A stretch of 64,000 bases of DNA from Candidatus Thiodiazotropha endoloripes (GCF_001708965.1 NZ_LVJW01000003.1:868001-932000); one strand, 5' to 3'. Positions 44,649-53,614 are shown, counted from the first letter of the stretch. Made by a program: numbers and translations. The notes: generated from the sequence alone by a model not told the origin.

Positions 44649-45302
44649 ATGTTGAAATCGAGATATTTAACTGCCGTAGTCTTAGGTCTGGGCCTGATCG
44701 GCACTGTTCACGGGGATTCAATACTCACTTTTGAAATGAGTGGCCCGAATGCGGCAAAAGAGACAAGAACAGTATCGATAACTGGCCGTTGGCTGAGAAT
44801 CGACACTGATCAGCAGGGTAGTCCCGACTACACACTGATGGATACCGGCCGTATGCTTATGTTTGAGGTCGATGACAAGGAAAAAAGCTACAAAACAACT
44901 CATATGGGAAAATATTATTGGCCCAAGGATGTAAAACCCAGATTGAAGCCTATGAGGGAAAAGGGTGTGGTTGCCGGTAAGCGTTGCAGAAAAATACATG
45001 AAGTGGTCGGTTCTAAACATGCATTGAACCACTGTATGCTGCCCGGTACTGAGTTGGGTCTGGACGAGCGTTCGACAAAAACCCTGTCCCGTCTTTATCA
45101 GCTCTCCAGACGTATGAAGCTCGACTGGATCGGAGCCATGACACCTGACGAGCGGCAGATTTCAATCAGCAGTCAGGATCTGAAGAGCGGTGCCACTCTG
45201 AAATTCACCTCCATTTTGCATAAGGGAATCCCTGATAACAAATTCAAGATCCCGGATAGTTACCAACGCATCAAGGTCGAACAGAAGAAATACAAACACT
45301 GA
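44649..45302 (+). CDS. Periplasmic DUF4412-like protein
   Basis: A protein of 217 residues; three ATG codons stand in a row (44643-44651) and the third is best placed after AAGGGAG. After a signal peptide (YLTAVVLGLGLIGTVHGD) come beta strands of a LolA/LolB-like or DUF4412 type (ILTFEMSGPN, VSITGRWLRIDTDQ, YTLMDTGRMLMFEVDDKEKSY), a Cys pair (KRCRKIHE and NHCMLPG, probably a disulfide) and a basic C-terminus. Function unknown. It lies between the two minus-strand FKBP genes, so it may be a folding client or a partner of them. Confidence 0.7.
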   Translation: MLKSRYLTAVVLGLGLIGTVHGDSILTFEMSGPNAAKETRTVSITGRWLRIDTDQQGSPDYTLMDTGRMLMFEVDDKEKSYKTTHMGKYYWPKDVKPRLKPMREKGVVAGKRCRKIHEVVGSKHALNHCMLPGTELGLDERSTKTLSRLYQLSRRMKLDWIGAMTPDERQISISSQDLKSGATLKFTSILHKGIPDNKFKIPDSYQRIKVEQKKYKH

Positions 45303-45498
45303 AGAGTAAGGAAACTCTTATCGTATCGCCATTCCGCTGGATGTCGGGCAAAAGTGCAAGCGCGTTGAACGACCGAAAGTCAGCCTGAAAGGTGAGCGAT
45401 GCGAACAACCCATAGGACTGATCGGCTTGGATCGCCGCAGTCACTCGGATGACGTAAAGTATCTTTGTCAGGAGATCTTCAATATCTGTTGTTGATTG

Positions 45499-46230
45499 CT
45501 ACTTCGATGCCTGTGAAGGTGGCACGGCTGTTTCAAGCAATTCGACTTCGATGATTACCGTCTCATGGGCAACCGGTCCATTGCGACCATAGGCCAATTG
45601 ATGGGGGATATACAACTCCCATTTGGCGCCGGGTTGCATCAGTTGCAGGGCTTCAGACATACCTGGAATCAATTCACCGACGCGATGAGTTTTCGGGCCA
45701 CCCTTAAGGTAGGTACTGTAAAACACCTGGCTATCGAGGCGGCGAGAGACATAGTGCAGCTTGACCTGATCGTCTTTTGTCGGTTGGGTGCCACTGCCAG
45801 GCTTGATGATTTTGTACTGTAAGCCACTGCCGGTGGTGACAACATCGGGCAAAGCTCTGTTTTTTTCCAAAAACTCACTGCCAGCCTTCAATCTGCGCTG
45901 TTTCTCGGTCTGTCTGTGTTTCATCTTTGCCATGGCGTCAGCTTTCATATCCTTGGTGATCTGACGCTTGAGATTGACCAGCAGCTCTCTCATTTCAGCG
46001 GGTTTCAACTCAGGTTGCTTACCGGCATGACCATCATTCATGCCACGGGATAATGCTTCAGGATCCAGGTCCATATTCTGTTTCCTGAAATCCTGGCCGA
46101 TCTGTTGACCAATCGCATAGTTTGTGCGGTCAACTTTGTCTGATAGTGATATGGCTTCATCTGCAAACAGACTATTGCTGATGAGAACTATTGCGATGAG
46201 TTGCATCGTGCGGTATTGCATGGAATTCAT
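45499..46230 (-). CDS. Divergent FKBP-type isomerase-like periplasmic protein
   Basis: A 243-residue protein with signal peptide (TMQLIAIVLISNSLFADE), a helical N-domain (about residues 30-120) and an FKBP C-domain, paralogous to 43584-44282. In the pocket, the usual VHYTG.L..G.VFDSS motif is changed to LHYVSRRLDSQVFYST, so the pocket Asp (Asp37 of FKBP12) is replaced by Tyr, while GMSEALQLM and IPHQLAYG are kept. Isomerase activity is probably weak, with chaperone-like binding more likely. The 45303-45498 gap before it holds no clear gene. Confidence 0.85.
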   Translation of the reverse strand: MNSMQYRTMQLIAIVLISNSLFADEAISLSDKVDRTNYAIGQQIGQDFRKQNMDLDPEALSRGMNDGHAGKQPELKPAEMRELLVNLKRQITKDMKADAMAKMKHRQTEKQRRLKAGSEFLEKNRALPDVVTTGSGLQYKIIKPGSGTQPTKDDQVKLHYVSRRLDSQVFYSTYLKGGPKTHRVGELIPGMSEALQLMQPGAKWELYIPHQLAYGRNGPVAHETVIIEVELLETAVPPSQASK

Positions 46231-46292
46231 AGCCTCTGTTGTTGCGGATCAGATAAAGCCGATGGGTAACAATGCATCATACTGGAGATAAG

Positions 46293-46317
46293 AAAAAAGG
46301 GCCGCACGAGGCGGCCC
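46293..46317 (-). terminator. Intrinsic terminator of the multicopper oxidase gene
   Basis: On the minus strand, GGGCCGC (complement of 46311-46317) pairs with GCGGCCC (complement of 46299-46305) around a five-base loop, followed by six U (A-run 46293-46298 on the plus strand). It begins 25 bp after the oxidase stop codon at 46343. This is a strong rho-independent terminator and separates the oxidase from the FKBP gene downstream. Confidence 0.9.
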
Positions 46318-46342
46318 CAAGATTCTAGTCTATTGGTTATTG

Positions 46343-48940
46343 TTAGAACAGTTTGTCAGGGCAGACATCGCCGACACAGAATGGAACCATCATCTCATTG
46401 TCTTCGTGTTCAACGATGTGACAGTGCCAGACATAGAGACCCGGCAGATCAAATTCAGCCCGGATGGTGGTGATATCACCCGGATAGGCATTGACAGTAT
46501 CCTTCCAGCCATACTCCCAGGCTTCCAGACCGTTGGGTGTTCCAACCGCCACGCTAGGTCCACCGCCAATCGCTTCACGGCCCATGACCTTGTGCTTCAC
46601 AAGGTGCACGTGGATCGGGTGGGCATCGGCTGAGAAGTTGTAGAGTTTCCAATCCTCCACAGCACCGACAGCGGGATTGGTCGAGATGGGATCTGACCAA
46701 AGCTGACCCTGGGAGGTGCCCGCCGCGTCAATCGTGCCGAGTATTGCGGATTGTGGCCCATGTGGGACCGCGCCAAAGTCGCAAGGTGGTAGCATGCCCA
46801 TTTCCTGGACCAGGTTTCCGGCACCATCCTCGCTGACACAGACCAGCTTGGACTCTTCCTCAAGCAGCACCATTTCGCGGGTGATCGAGGGTGTGGGCAG
46901 TGAGCTTTCAACACCGGTCAGCATCAGATCCCAGGGGGAAGTGGCTGCTGTGTCCGGATTCCTCAAACGACCACTGCGGCTACGATCCTCGTCTGTTGGG
47001 CTGGTGCCCAGCAGTGCATGATTGACCACAAACTGCATAACCTGGCCGGTTGTGGCGGCATCGGGCAGCTCGTCTGCCGGGAATCCACCGAATGGTGAAT
47101 CCGGTGCATTGTTGAGCATGCGGATCACAGTACCGTTCGGCAGACCACGGAAGTCGACAATCACGTCGGCGCGCTCAGCAGGGCCGATCAACAGACCCTG
47201 ACCATCAAAACCCTGGTCGGTTTCGCCGATGATCAGCTGATTATTGATCTCCATGTAGGGCATCTGCTCGAATGCCCAGGCTTCCGGGTTATAGTTCAGC
47301 TGCGTCGCCTTGCCTTCCTTAACCGCCACGACTTTGGGCAACAGAGCCTGTTCAGTACCAATCTGATACATGTAGAGCTCTTCAACCGGAACCTGATAGG
47401 ACATCCATGGACCTTTATAACCACCGCGTCGGGTGTTGATCTCACGGTACCAGTGATCCTTGATGACCGACGTTGTCTGTTCCGTGACCGGATCGATGAT
47501 CGGCAGTGAGAGACTGAGCCAACGTGCGTTGGTGCCGTTCAGCAAGCGGAAGCGATAGAGTGACGGCGCCACTTCCAGCTCGGGCCAGGTAGTACCGTTG
47601 ACCACCATGGTGTTGAAGAAGGCCTCAGGATTCCAGATCGGTGCAATGTCGGAAACTTTATCCTGTGCGTTGTTGCCGGAGAATTTGATTTGCAATTCAG
47701 CTGCACCCGGATACTGCTCATTACCGGTACCTGCTGTGCCTTCAACATTCAACTCATCAAAGAATGCACGGTTATCCGGATACCAGAGTGAACCGTCCGT
47801 GTTGAATGAACGATCCTGGATAACGACCGGGATCTCACGATACTTTTCACGGGAGCCGCCCATATCCGCTGGGAAGTTGGTGGTGACCAGGTCTTCGCCG
47901 GCAATTGGTGCAGGTCCAGGCAGGATACCGCCCTGCAGACCGGTTTCACCACTGACCGCTGAGGGATCACGAATCAGCCAGAAACCGGCAGGACCGGCAT
48001 AGACATTGAGCCGGGTCATGCCCAGGGCGTGATCGTGGTACCAGAGTGTTGCTGAAGGCTGGTCATTGAGGTACTCGAAATGGCCAACGCCGTTAGCGAT
48101 ATTCTGGTCATTGAAGCCGTCACGATCGGTCAACAGGTTGGCAATAGTGCCTTCACAGACATACTCGCCACTAGCGGGCCGCCAACTGGGATCACCATTG
48201 ACATCACGGGGTACACAGTTGATGTTGGAGGCATTCGGCAGCCACCATCCTTCCGTGTAGCCGTCGCTGCTGGCACCGGTGTGGGCACCATGCACATGGG
48301 TGACGATCGGCACTGGACCATTATATTTTTTGCTTTGTGTCTGGCCATGACAGTCTGTACGCAGTTCACCCTTGTCACAACGTGCTTTGGGGTTGGCCCA
48401 GTGCAGTGTCTGATCAACAGGGAGGATATGCTTGATGAACTTACAGTCATTGGCTCGCTCGGTACCGATATTGCCGCCCACAGCGCGACAGCGGTCGGCA
48501 CGGCGCACCAACTGGTTGATCCAGTCGACCGAGGTGTTGGTGTCCTTCACCGCCTCGATGGTGTAGGCGGGATAGTTGAACTGGGAGTTGGGAGCAGGGG
48601 CCACATTACGGCCGCCACCCAGGGATCGGGAGTCGGGGCGTGGGTCGGTTGCAGGTCCGTAACTCCAAACTGTGGTTGGAGGAAAGGCGTCGTTACGGCC
48701 ATTCAGAGTGTTCCAGATGCCACCAGGCAGAATCTGCTGTTGGAACTGGCGCATGCCGATATCGTAGTCGTCACCGATACCGGTGTCATTCATCACCGGC
48801 GGTATGATCAGTGGAGTGACATATTTGGGTATGTCATTCGGATTAAGTGTACCTCCCGGTACGTAGGCTTGTGCCCCGGACGCGGTAAAGGCACCCATGA
48901 TTATCGCAAAGGATAATCGCGAGAGTTTGTACTTATTCAT
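46343..48940 (-). CDS. Large secreted multicopper oxidase, CotA/bilirubin-oxidase-like
   Basis: An 865-residue protein with signal peptide (LSFAIIMGAFTASGAQA). All copper-ligand motifs are visible: THVHGAH (His215, His217), WYHDHALGM (His302, His304), HPIHVHLVKH, and WHCHIVEHEDNEMM (His839, Cys840, His841, His845, axial Met850). So it can form the T1 and T2/T3 sites. It is much longer than CotA (513) or CueO (516), with insertions of about 100 residues around 90-200 and further ones in the centre. Several extra cysteines lie in the insertions. It may oxidise Cu(I), Mn(II) or organic substrates; context with Cus-type efflux favours copper defence. The start has GGGGAAACC upstream. Confidence 0.93.
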   Translation of the reverse strand: MNKYKLSRLSFAIIMGAFTASGAQAYVPGGTLNPNDIPKYVTPLIIPPVMNDTGIGDDYDIGMRQFQQQILPGGIWNTLNGRNDAFPPTTVWSYGPATDPRPDSRSLGGGRNVAPAPNSQFNYPAYTIEAVKDTNTSVDWINQLVRRADRCRAVGGNIGTERANDCKFIKHILPVDQTLHWANPKARCDKGELRTDCHGQTQSKKYNGPVPIVTHVHGAHTGASSDGYTEGWWLPNASNINCVPRDVNGDPSWRPASGEYVCEGTIANLLTDRDGFNDQNIANGVGHFEYLNDQPSATLWYHDHALGMTRLNVYAGPAGFWLIRDPSAVSGETGLQGGILPGPAPIAGEDLVTTNFPADMGGSREKYREIPVVIQDRSFNTDGSLWYPDNRAFFDELNVEGTAGTGNEQYPGAAELQIKFSGNNAQDKVSDIAPIWNPEAFFNTMVVNGTTWPELEVAPSLYRFRLLNGTNARWLSLSLPIIDPVTEQTTSVIKDHWYREINTRRGGYKGPWMSYQVPVEELYMYQIGTEQALLPKVVAVKEGKATQLNYNPEAWAFEQMPYMEINNQLIIGETDQGFDGQGLLIGPAERADVIVDFRGLPNGTVIRMLNNAPDSPFGGFPADELPDAATTGQVMQFVVNHALLGTSPTDEDRSRSGRLRNPDTAATSPWDLMLTGVESSLPTPSITREMVLLEEESKLVCVSEDGAGNLVQEMGMLPPCDFGAVPHGPQSAILGTIDAAGTSQGQLWSDPISTNPAVGAVEDWKLYNFSADAHPIHVHLVKHKVMGREAIGGGPSVAVGTPNGLEAWEYGWKDTVNAYPGDITTIRAEFDLPGLYVWHCHIVEHEDNEMMVPFCVGDVCPDKLF

Positions 48941-48965
48941 TGGTTTCCCCGTAACTGATTTCTTT

Positions 48966-48979
48966 AAAGCGCTTTAATT
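48966..48979. promoter_or_regulatory. Perfect palindrome upstream of the multicopper oxidase
   Basis: TTAAAGCGCTTTAA is a 14-bp perfect dyad 26-39 bp before the oxidase start codon, followed by an overlapping TTAATTAA (48976-48983). The position fits an operator or a 5'-UTR element. It does not match the CueR/MerR-type site. Chance is possible. Confidence 0.35.
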
Positions 48980-49519
48980 AAGTAAACGGATTAATGAAAT
49001 CACCCATAATTTGCCGCATCCCTTAGACGGAAACTCTGTCTCCAAACTATGAATTCATTTCATTTTGCAAGTCTCATCCTGGCTTCGTCTAAACACTGAT
49101 TATTAGGCGCGTATGGCCCAGCTCGCTTTTGCTGAAGCAAGCCACAGTGAATATCCGAGAGACTCCCCCTAGGTTGAAAGTGAGGGTATTGAAGTAGAAC
49201 ACCTGATCAATACTCCCTTTTTTTTCTGCTCCACTACCCATTTCCATGGATGTGAAACAGTTTGATCCGCTAACAAGCCCTGTGTATGACCCAAACTTCC
49301 AAACTGATTTCAATTGTAAAAGTGTGTGATATCGCACATAAATGGGAAATTCGGCCCATTTTCATGTGGGTGGATCCCTACCCATATGGGTTATAGGGTG
49401 TAGATTCCTACGCGGATTGGTGGCAATTCACGACATAGACCTGGTTGGCCCTGAAAATTCACAGAAATGTCATAGATTTGCAATCATTCTGCTGAAGCTC
49501 GAAGTAGTGGGTTTGCCGA
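48980..49519. other. Intergenic region with clustered CCCAT/ATGGG repeats
   Basis: A 540-bp stretch between the oxidase and the FtsX-type permease. At 49323-49391 lie several short dyads: TGTGTGATATCGCACA (49323-49338, near-perfect), AATGGG/CCCATT (49341-49346 and 49355-49360), a CCCA/TGGG pair, and ACCCATATGGGT (49380-49391, perfect). Minus-strand frame 49089-49337 begins inside this cluster but shows no ribosome-binding site and is not reported as a gene. Confidence 0.45.
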
Positions 49520-52009
49520 TCAAGCCCGCCGTAAAACCAGAATCGGTGGGGTGTTGAAAAGCGACCAGCTGGCCAGCGTGCCGGCGGCTCCGATTCCGAT
49601 CGCTCCACCGAAGATCGCGACCAGCCAGAGCTGGGGATTGAACTGCCAGGGCAGATTGAAGACGCCGGTTGAGAGGCTGTAGCCAATACCACTGGCAAGT
49701 CCGGCGGAGATCAATCCCGCCAGTCCACCCAGCAGGGCAAACTCCAGGGTGATCGAGAGGATCAGCTGCTGCCGGCTGAGCCCCAGGGTACGTAGAATGG
49801 CGGTCTCCTGAACCCGCTGTTCATGACTCGCCTGGATGCCGGCATAGAGTACGATCAATCCGGCAGCCAGGGTAAACAGGAATACCGACTCCACCGCCAT
49901 CGCGCCCCGATCCATAATCCCCCGGACCTGTTTCATCAGGGCGGTGACATCCAAGGCGGTGATACTCGGGTAGTTGTGAATCAGATTGTGTAGCACCGTA
50001 CGCTGCTCATCCGGCAGGTAGAAGCTGGTGATGTAGGTGGCAGGCAGGTCCCGCATCAGCCCTGGTGTGCCGACCACAAAAAAGTTGACGTTGAAGGAGT
50101 CCCACTTGACCGACCTGAGATTGGTCACCTTGCCGCTGACCTGCTGCCCTGCCACCTCAAAGGTCAGTTGGGCTCCGATGGGGATGCCGAGGGTTTCGGC
50201 AATCCCTTCCTCCACCGAGAACCAGGGCTCCCCCCAGTCAGCCTGCGACCACCAGCGACCTGCAACGATCTTGTTGTCGGTCTGCATGTTGGTGGCCTGG
50301 CTGAGATTGAAATCCCGGGTCGCCAGTCGTTGCGCTCTGGGGTTAGGGTAGTCGTCAGCGGAGACCGCTTTGCCATCGATGCTGATCAGACGTCCCCGCA
50401 TCATCGGATAGAGCCCGACCGATGGGATGCCGTTCTGTTGTAGATGGTTCCTGACCCCATCCACCTGATCCGGCTGAATGTTGATCAGAAACTGATTGGG
50501 GCTGTCCGCCGGCAGGGCCTCCCGCCAGTTGCTCAACAGATCGACTCGTACCAGGGCCAGTACCAGCAGCACGGTCATACCCAGACCGAAGCCGCTCAGC
50601 TGGACGCTGGTGGTAATCGGATTGCGTGAAAGACTGGCCAGGCCGTAACGCCAGGATCCCGCCGTACGGGTTCGCAGTGGCGTCAGCAGGGTGACCAGCA
50701 AACGGGCGATCAGCATCAACAACAGCAGCCCGGCCAGCAGGCCGCCGATCAGTTTGAATGCCATTTGGTCATCGCCGATCTGCCAGATCAGCAGGGTGGC
50801 CAGGGCGGCAACCCCGGCGGAGATGAACAGCAGATAACCGATCGGCGGTGCGCCCAGATGGCGCCGGAAGACCCTTAACGGGGGAACCTCGGCGAGCCGG
50901 GTCACCATCGGCAGTGAGAAACCGAGCAGCACCAGGATGCCGGTGGCCACACCCGAGAGCAGCGGCCAGGGTGAGGGGGCGGGGATCTGCTGGGTAAACC
51001 AGTGACCCACCAGTTCCACCAGCAGGGTCTGAGCCGCCAGCCCCAAGAGACTGCCGAACAGGCTGGCGATCACTCCCAGGCCGAGCAGACGAATGATAAA
51101 AATCTGCAGTACCTGGTTACGTTTGGCTCCCAGGCAGCGCAGCAGGGCGCTGGTGTCCGCTTGTCGCTCAACGAAGCGCCGGCTGGAGAGGGCCACTGCA
51201 ACCACACAGAGCAGGATGGCGGTGGCTGCGGCCAGACGCAGGAATCTGCCACCCTGGTCCAGTGCCGCACGCAGCTCGGGACGGGCGGCGCGGATGTCCT
51301 GTACCTGAATACCACTGATCTGTTGTGCATCCAGCCAGGTTCGGTAGTCACTGATCTGAGCTGGGGTGCCGGCAATGAGTAGATTGTGTCTTACCCGGCT
51401 GGCCGGTCCCAGCAGGCCGGTTTGTTGCACATCCTGTTGATTGATCATGACTCTGGGTGCGAGCTGAAACAGGTTGGCCGATCGGTCCGGTTCATAGGTG
51501 ATGATGCGGCTCAGGGTGAACTCAAGCTGGCCCAGTTTGAAGCGGTCGCCGATCTGCAGTCCCAGCAGTGGCAGCAGCCGCTCTTCGAGCCAGGCCTCAC
51601 GGGAAGCAGGCAGATCCTGCGCATAGCGGGTTGTGCCGTTGACCTGATCCCTGACCTGCAGTTTGCCTCGCAGCGGGTAGTTCGCCGAGACCGATTTAAC
51701 CTGAACCAGCTGGCTGTTGCCGTTGTTCAGTATCACGCTGGGAAAGCTCAGGGTCCTGGCCTGCCGCATCTGACGACGTTCTGCCTCGGTGCTGAGTAGA
51801 TCATCCAGAGGGCGATTGCTCTCGATTCTCAAGTCGGCGGCCAGCACCTCCGTTGCCTGGCGGGCCATCGCCCGTTCGATGCGATCCGTGAAGAAGCCTA
51901 CGGCGGTAACCGAGGCGACCGCGATCACCAGAGCGGTGGCCAGAAGACGCAGTTCACCGGCACGCCAATCCCGGCGCAACAGTTTCAACGCCAGCATGAA
52001 AGGGTTCAT
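49520..52009 (-). CDS. ybbP: FtsX-like ABC transporter permease (YbbP)
   Basis: An 829-residue inner-membrane protein. It has an N-terminal membrane helix, a large periplasmic domain (about 45-240), three helices, a second pair of hydrophobic segments, a second periplasmic domain and a C-terminal FtsX domain (EQRVQETAILRTLGLSRQQL is the typical coupling motif). E. coli YbbP has 804 residues. The stop/start overlap with the ATPase gene shows they form one transporter; role in lipid or lipoprotein export is suspected in the family. No frameshift seen. Confidence 0.93.
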   Translation of the reverse strand: MNPFMLALKLLRRDWRAGELRLLATALVIAVASVTAVGFFTDRIERAMARQATEVLAADLRIESNRPLDDLLSTEAERRQMRQARTLSFPSVILNNGNSQLVQVKSVSANYPLRGKLQVRDQVNGTTRYAQDLPASREAWLEERLLPLLGLQIGDRFKLGQLEFTLSRIITYEPDRSANLFQLAPRVMINQQDVQQTGLLGPASRVRHNLLIAGTPAQISDYRTWLDAQQISGIQVQDIRAARPELRAALDQGGRFLRLAAATAILLCVVAVALSSRRFVERQADTSALLRCLGAKRNQVLQIFIIRLLGLGVIASLFGSLLGLAAQTLLVELVGHWFTQQIPAPSPWPLLSGVATGILVLLGFSLPMVTRLAEVPPLRVFRRHLGAPPIGYLLFISAGVAALATLLIWQIGDDQMAFKLIGGLLAGLLLLMLIARLLVTLLTPLRTRTAGSWRYGLASLSRNPITTSVQLSGFGLGMTVLLVLALVRVDLLSNWREALPADSPNQFLINIQPDQVDGVRNHLQQNGIPSVGLYPMMRGRLISIDGKAVSADDYPNPRAQRLATRDFNLSQATNMQTDNKIVAGRWWSQADWGEPWFSVEEGIAETLGIPIGAQLTFEVAGQQVSGKVTNLRSVKWDSFNVNFFVVGTPGLMRDLPATYITSFYLPDEQRTVLHNLIHNYPSITALDVTALMKQVRGIMDRGAMAVESVFLFTLAAGLIVLYAGIQASHEQRVQETAILRTLGLSRQQLILSITLEFALLGGLAGLISAGLASGIGYSLSTGVFNLPWQFNPQLWLVAIFGGAIGIGAAGTLASWSLFNTPPILVLRRA

Positions 52010-52698
52010 CGATCAATCTCCAGGCAGCCCTCACGCAGATAGAGCCGGCGGTCACAGCGTTGAGCCAGCATCTCATCATGGGTGACCAGGATCAGTACCG
52101 TACCGCTCTGCTCCTGCAGTTCGAACAGCAGTTCCGCCACCTTCTCACCGGTGTGGGCATCCAGGTTGGCGGTCGGCTCATCGGCAAACAGCACTTTCGG
52201 ACTGGGGGCAAAGGCCCGGGCCAGTGCCACCCGTTGCTGTTCGCCGCCGGAGAGCTGTGAAGGGTAGTGGGTCAAGCGCTCTGCCAGACCGGCTTTGGAG
52301 AGGGCATTCCTGGCTGCCTGTTCGGCATTGGCATGGCCGGCCAGCTCCAGGGGCAGCATCACATTCTCCAGCGCGGTCATGCCGCTGAGCAGCTGAAAGG
52401 ATTGGAACACAAAACCCACCTGACCGGCCCGTAATGCGGCGCGTCCATCCTCATCCAATCCGCCCAGGGTGGTGCCGAACAGGGTGACATCACCCGCGGA
52501 AGCCTCATCCAGACCCGCCAGCAGGCCCAGCAGAGTCGATTTGCCGGAGCCGGAAGCACCTAGGATCGCCACCGCTTCTCCGGCAGCGACTTCCAGGTCG
52601 ATCTGTTGCAGAATGTCGAGTCTGCCTTGGGAGGTTTCAACGAACTTCATCAGCCCTTTGGCGGTCACAGGATGAGAGTTGGGAGATGTCTGCAACAT
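52006..52698 (-). CDS. ybbA: ABC transporter ATP-binding protein (YbbA)
   Basis: A 230-residue ATPase of the MacB/LolD type from ATG 52698; an upstream in-frame start at 52770 would run far into tesA. Walker A is GASGSGKST, the signature motif LSGGEQQRV, Walker B VLFADEPT and the His switch VTHDE. AGGAA lies about eight bases before the ATG on the minus strand, inside the coding region of the divergent tesA. The start codon shares the four bases CATG (52696-52699) with the tesA start. It overlaps ybbP by 4 bp. Confidence 0.95.
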   Translation of the reverse strand: MLQTSPNSHPVTAKGLMKFVETSQGRLDILQQIDLEVAAGEAVAILGASGSGKSTLLGLLAGLDEASAGDVTLFGTTLGGLDEDGRAALRAGQVGFVFQSFQLLSGMTALENVMLPLELAGHANAEQAARNALSKAGLAERLTHYPSQLSGGEQQRVALARAFAPSPKVLFADEPTANLDAHTGEKVAELLFELQEQSGTVLILVTHDEMLAQRCDRRLYLREGCLEIDR

Positions 52699-53347
52699 GA
52701 AAAGATTCCTACGGAAATTGTTACTCTTTTTGTTTCTGTCTCTGCCGGTTGTCACTCTGGCACAGACCACACTGTTGGTGGTTGGCGATAGTCTCAGCGC
52801 CGGTTACGGTGTCACCACCGAGGTTCGCTGGGTCAATCTGCTGTCGCAGCGATTGAACTCCCATTGTGGCCCGTTCCAGGTGATCAATGCCAGTGTCTCC
52901 GGCGATACCAGCCAGGGCGGCCTGAGTCGTCTGCCTGCACTGCTGTCGAAGCATCAACCGACCCTGGTGATCATCGAGCTGGGTGGTAACGATGGCCTGC
53001 GGGGCATCAACAGCCGGGCGATGCATGACAATCTGTTGGACATGGTCAAGCTCTCCAAGCAGGCCGGTGCGGCGGTGCTGTTGTTGGGGGTTCGCTTGCC
53101 TGCCAACTATGGACCGGAGTTCACCAATGCCTTCCATCAAGTCTATTATGATGTCTCGGAGGCGGAATCGGTTCCCCTGGTTCCCTTTTTTCTGCAGGGG
53201 GTGGCGCTGGATATGTCACTGATGCAGAACGATGGCATACATCCCAACGACAAAGCACAACCGATCCTCAAGGATAATGTTTGGGCCGGGCTCAGGCCGT
53301 TGTTGAAGGCGGTTGGTTACGTCAAGGATACCTGCCTGCAGCCATAG
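52697..53347 (+). CDS. tesA: Acyl-CoA thioesterase I / lysophospholipase (TesA, SGNH hydrolase)
   Basis: A 216-residue periplasmic esterase from ATG 52697, with signal peptide (KLLLFLFLSLPVVTLAQ). Block I is VVGDSLSAGYG with the nucleophile Ser, block III ELGGNDGLRG, and block V DGIHPN with the Asp-His pair. E. coli TesA is 208 residues. GGGAG at 52681-52685, inside the divergent ybbA gene, is the ribosome-binding site. Divergent orientation to ybbA, as in E. coli, where the two genes also overlap. Confidence 0.95.
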   Translation: MKRFLRKLLLFLFLSLPVVTLAQTTLLVVGDSLSAGYGVTTEVRWVNLLSQRLNSHCGPFQVINASVSGDTSQGGLSRLPALLSKHQPTLVIIELGGNDGLRGINSRAMHDNLLDMVKLSKQAGAAVLLLGVRLPANYGPEFTNAFHQVYYDVSEAESVPLVPFFLQGVALDMSLMQNDGIHPNDKAQPILKDNVWAGLRPLLKAVGYVKDTCLQP

Positions 53348-53420
53348 TTGACCGGAATGAATCGGCTTTAGACTTTTTTCCATGGCAATTATCGGTATAA
53401 TCCCCCGTCTCACCTTTTAT

Positions 53421-53533
53421 GGCGGTTGGTATCGGTCCCCCCGCAACGAGAAGCTGTGAACCCCGTCAGGCCCGGAAGGGAGCAGCGGCAGCAGTGGCAT
53501 CGTGTGCCGGGGTGTGGCTGGTACCCACTGCCA
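53421..53533 (+). ncRNA. ffs: 4.5S RNA (signal recognition particle RNA, small bacterial type)
   Basis: The conserved SRP hairpin is present: GTCAGGCCCGGAAGGGAGCA (53465-53484) includes the GGAA tetraloop, and CGTGTGCCGGGGTGTGGCTG lies on the 3' side. The ends GGCGGTTGGTA (53421) and TACCCACTGCC (53522-53532) pair, closing the long hairpin, about 113 nt in all as in E. coli. A TATAAT box lies at 53396-53401. The RNA binds Ffh and directs membrane-protein ribosomes to FtsY. Any protein frame on the minus strand here is spurious. Confidence 0.95.
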
Positions 53534-53614
53534 CCCAATTCCATAATCTATCTGATGACCGGCCATCACTCCGGTGAAGCATCTGGCATTGGTTATTAAC
53601 CCGGCATCTTAAGA

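Noticed and set aside
49089-49337. 82-codon minus-strand frame upstream of the multicopper oxidase
   Set aside because: Weak GTG start within a palindrome cluster, no ribosome-binding site and no recognisable sequence.
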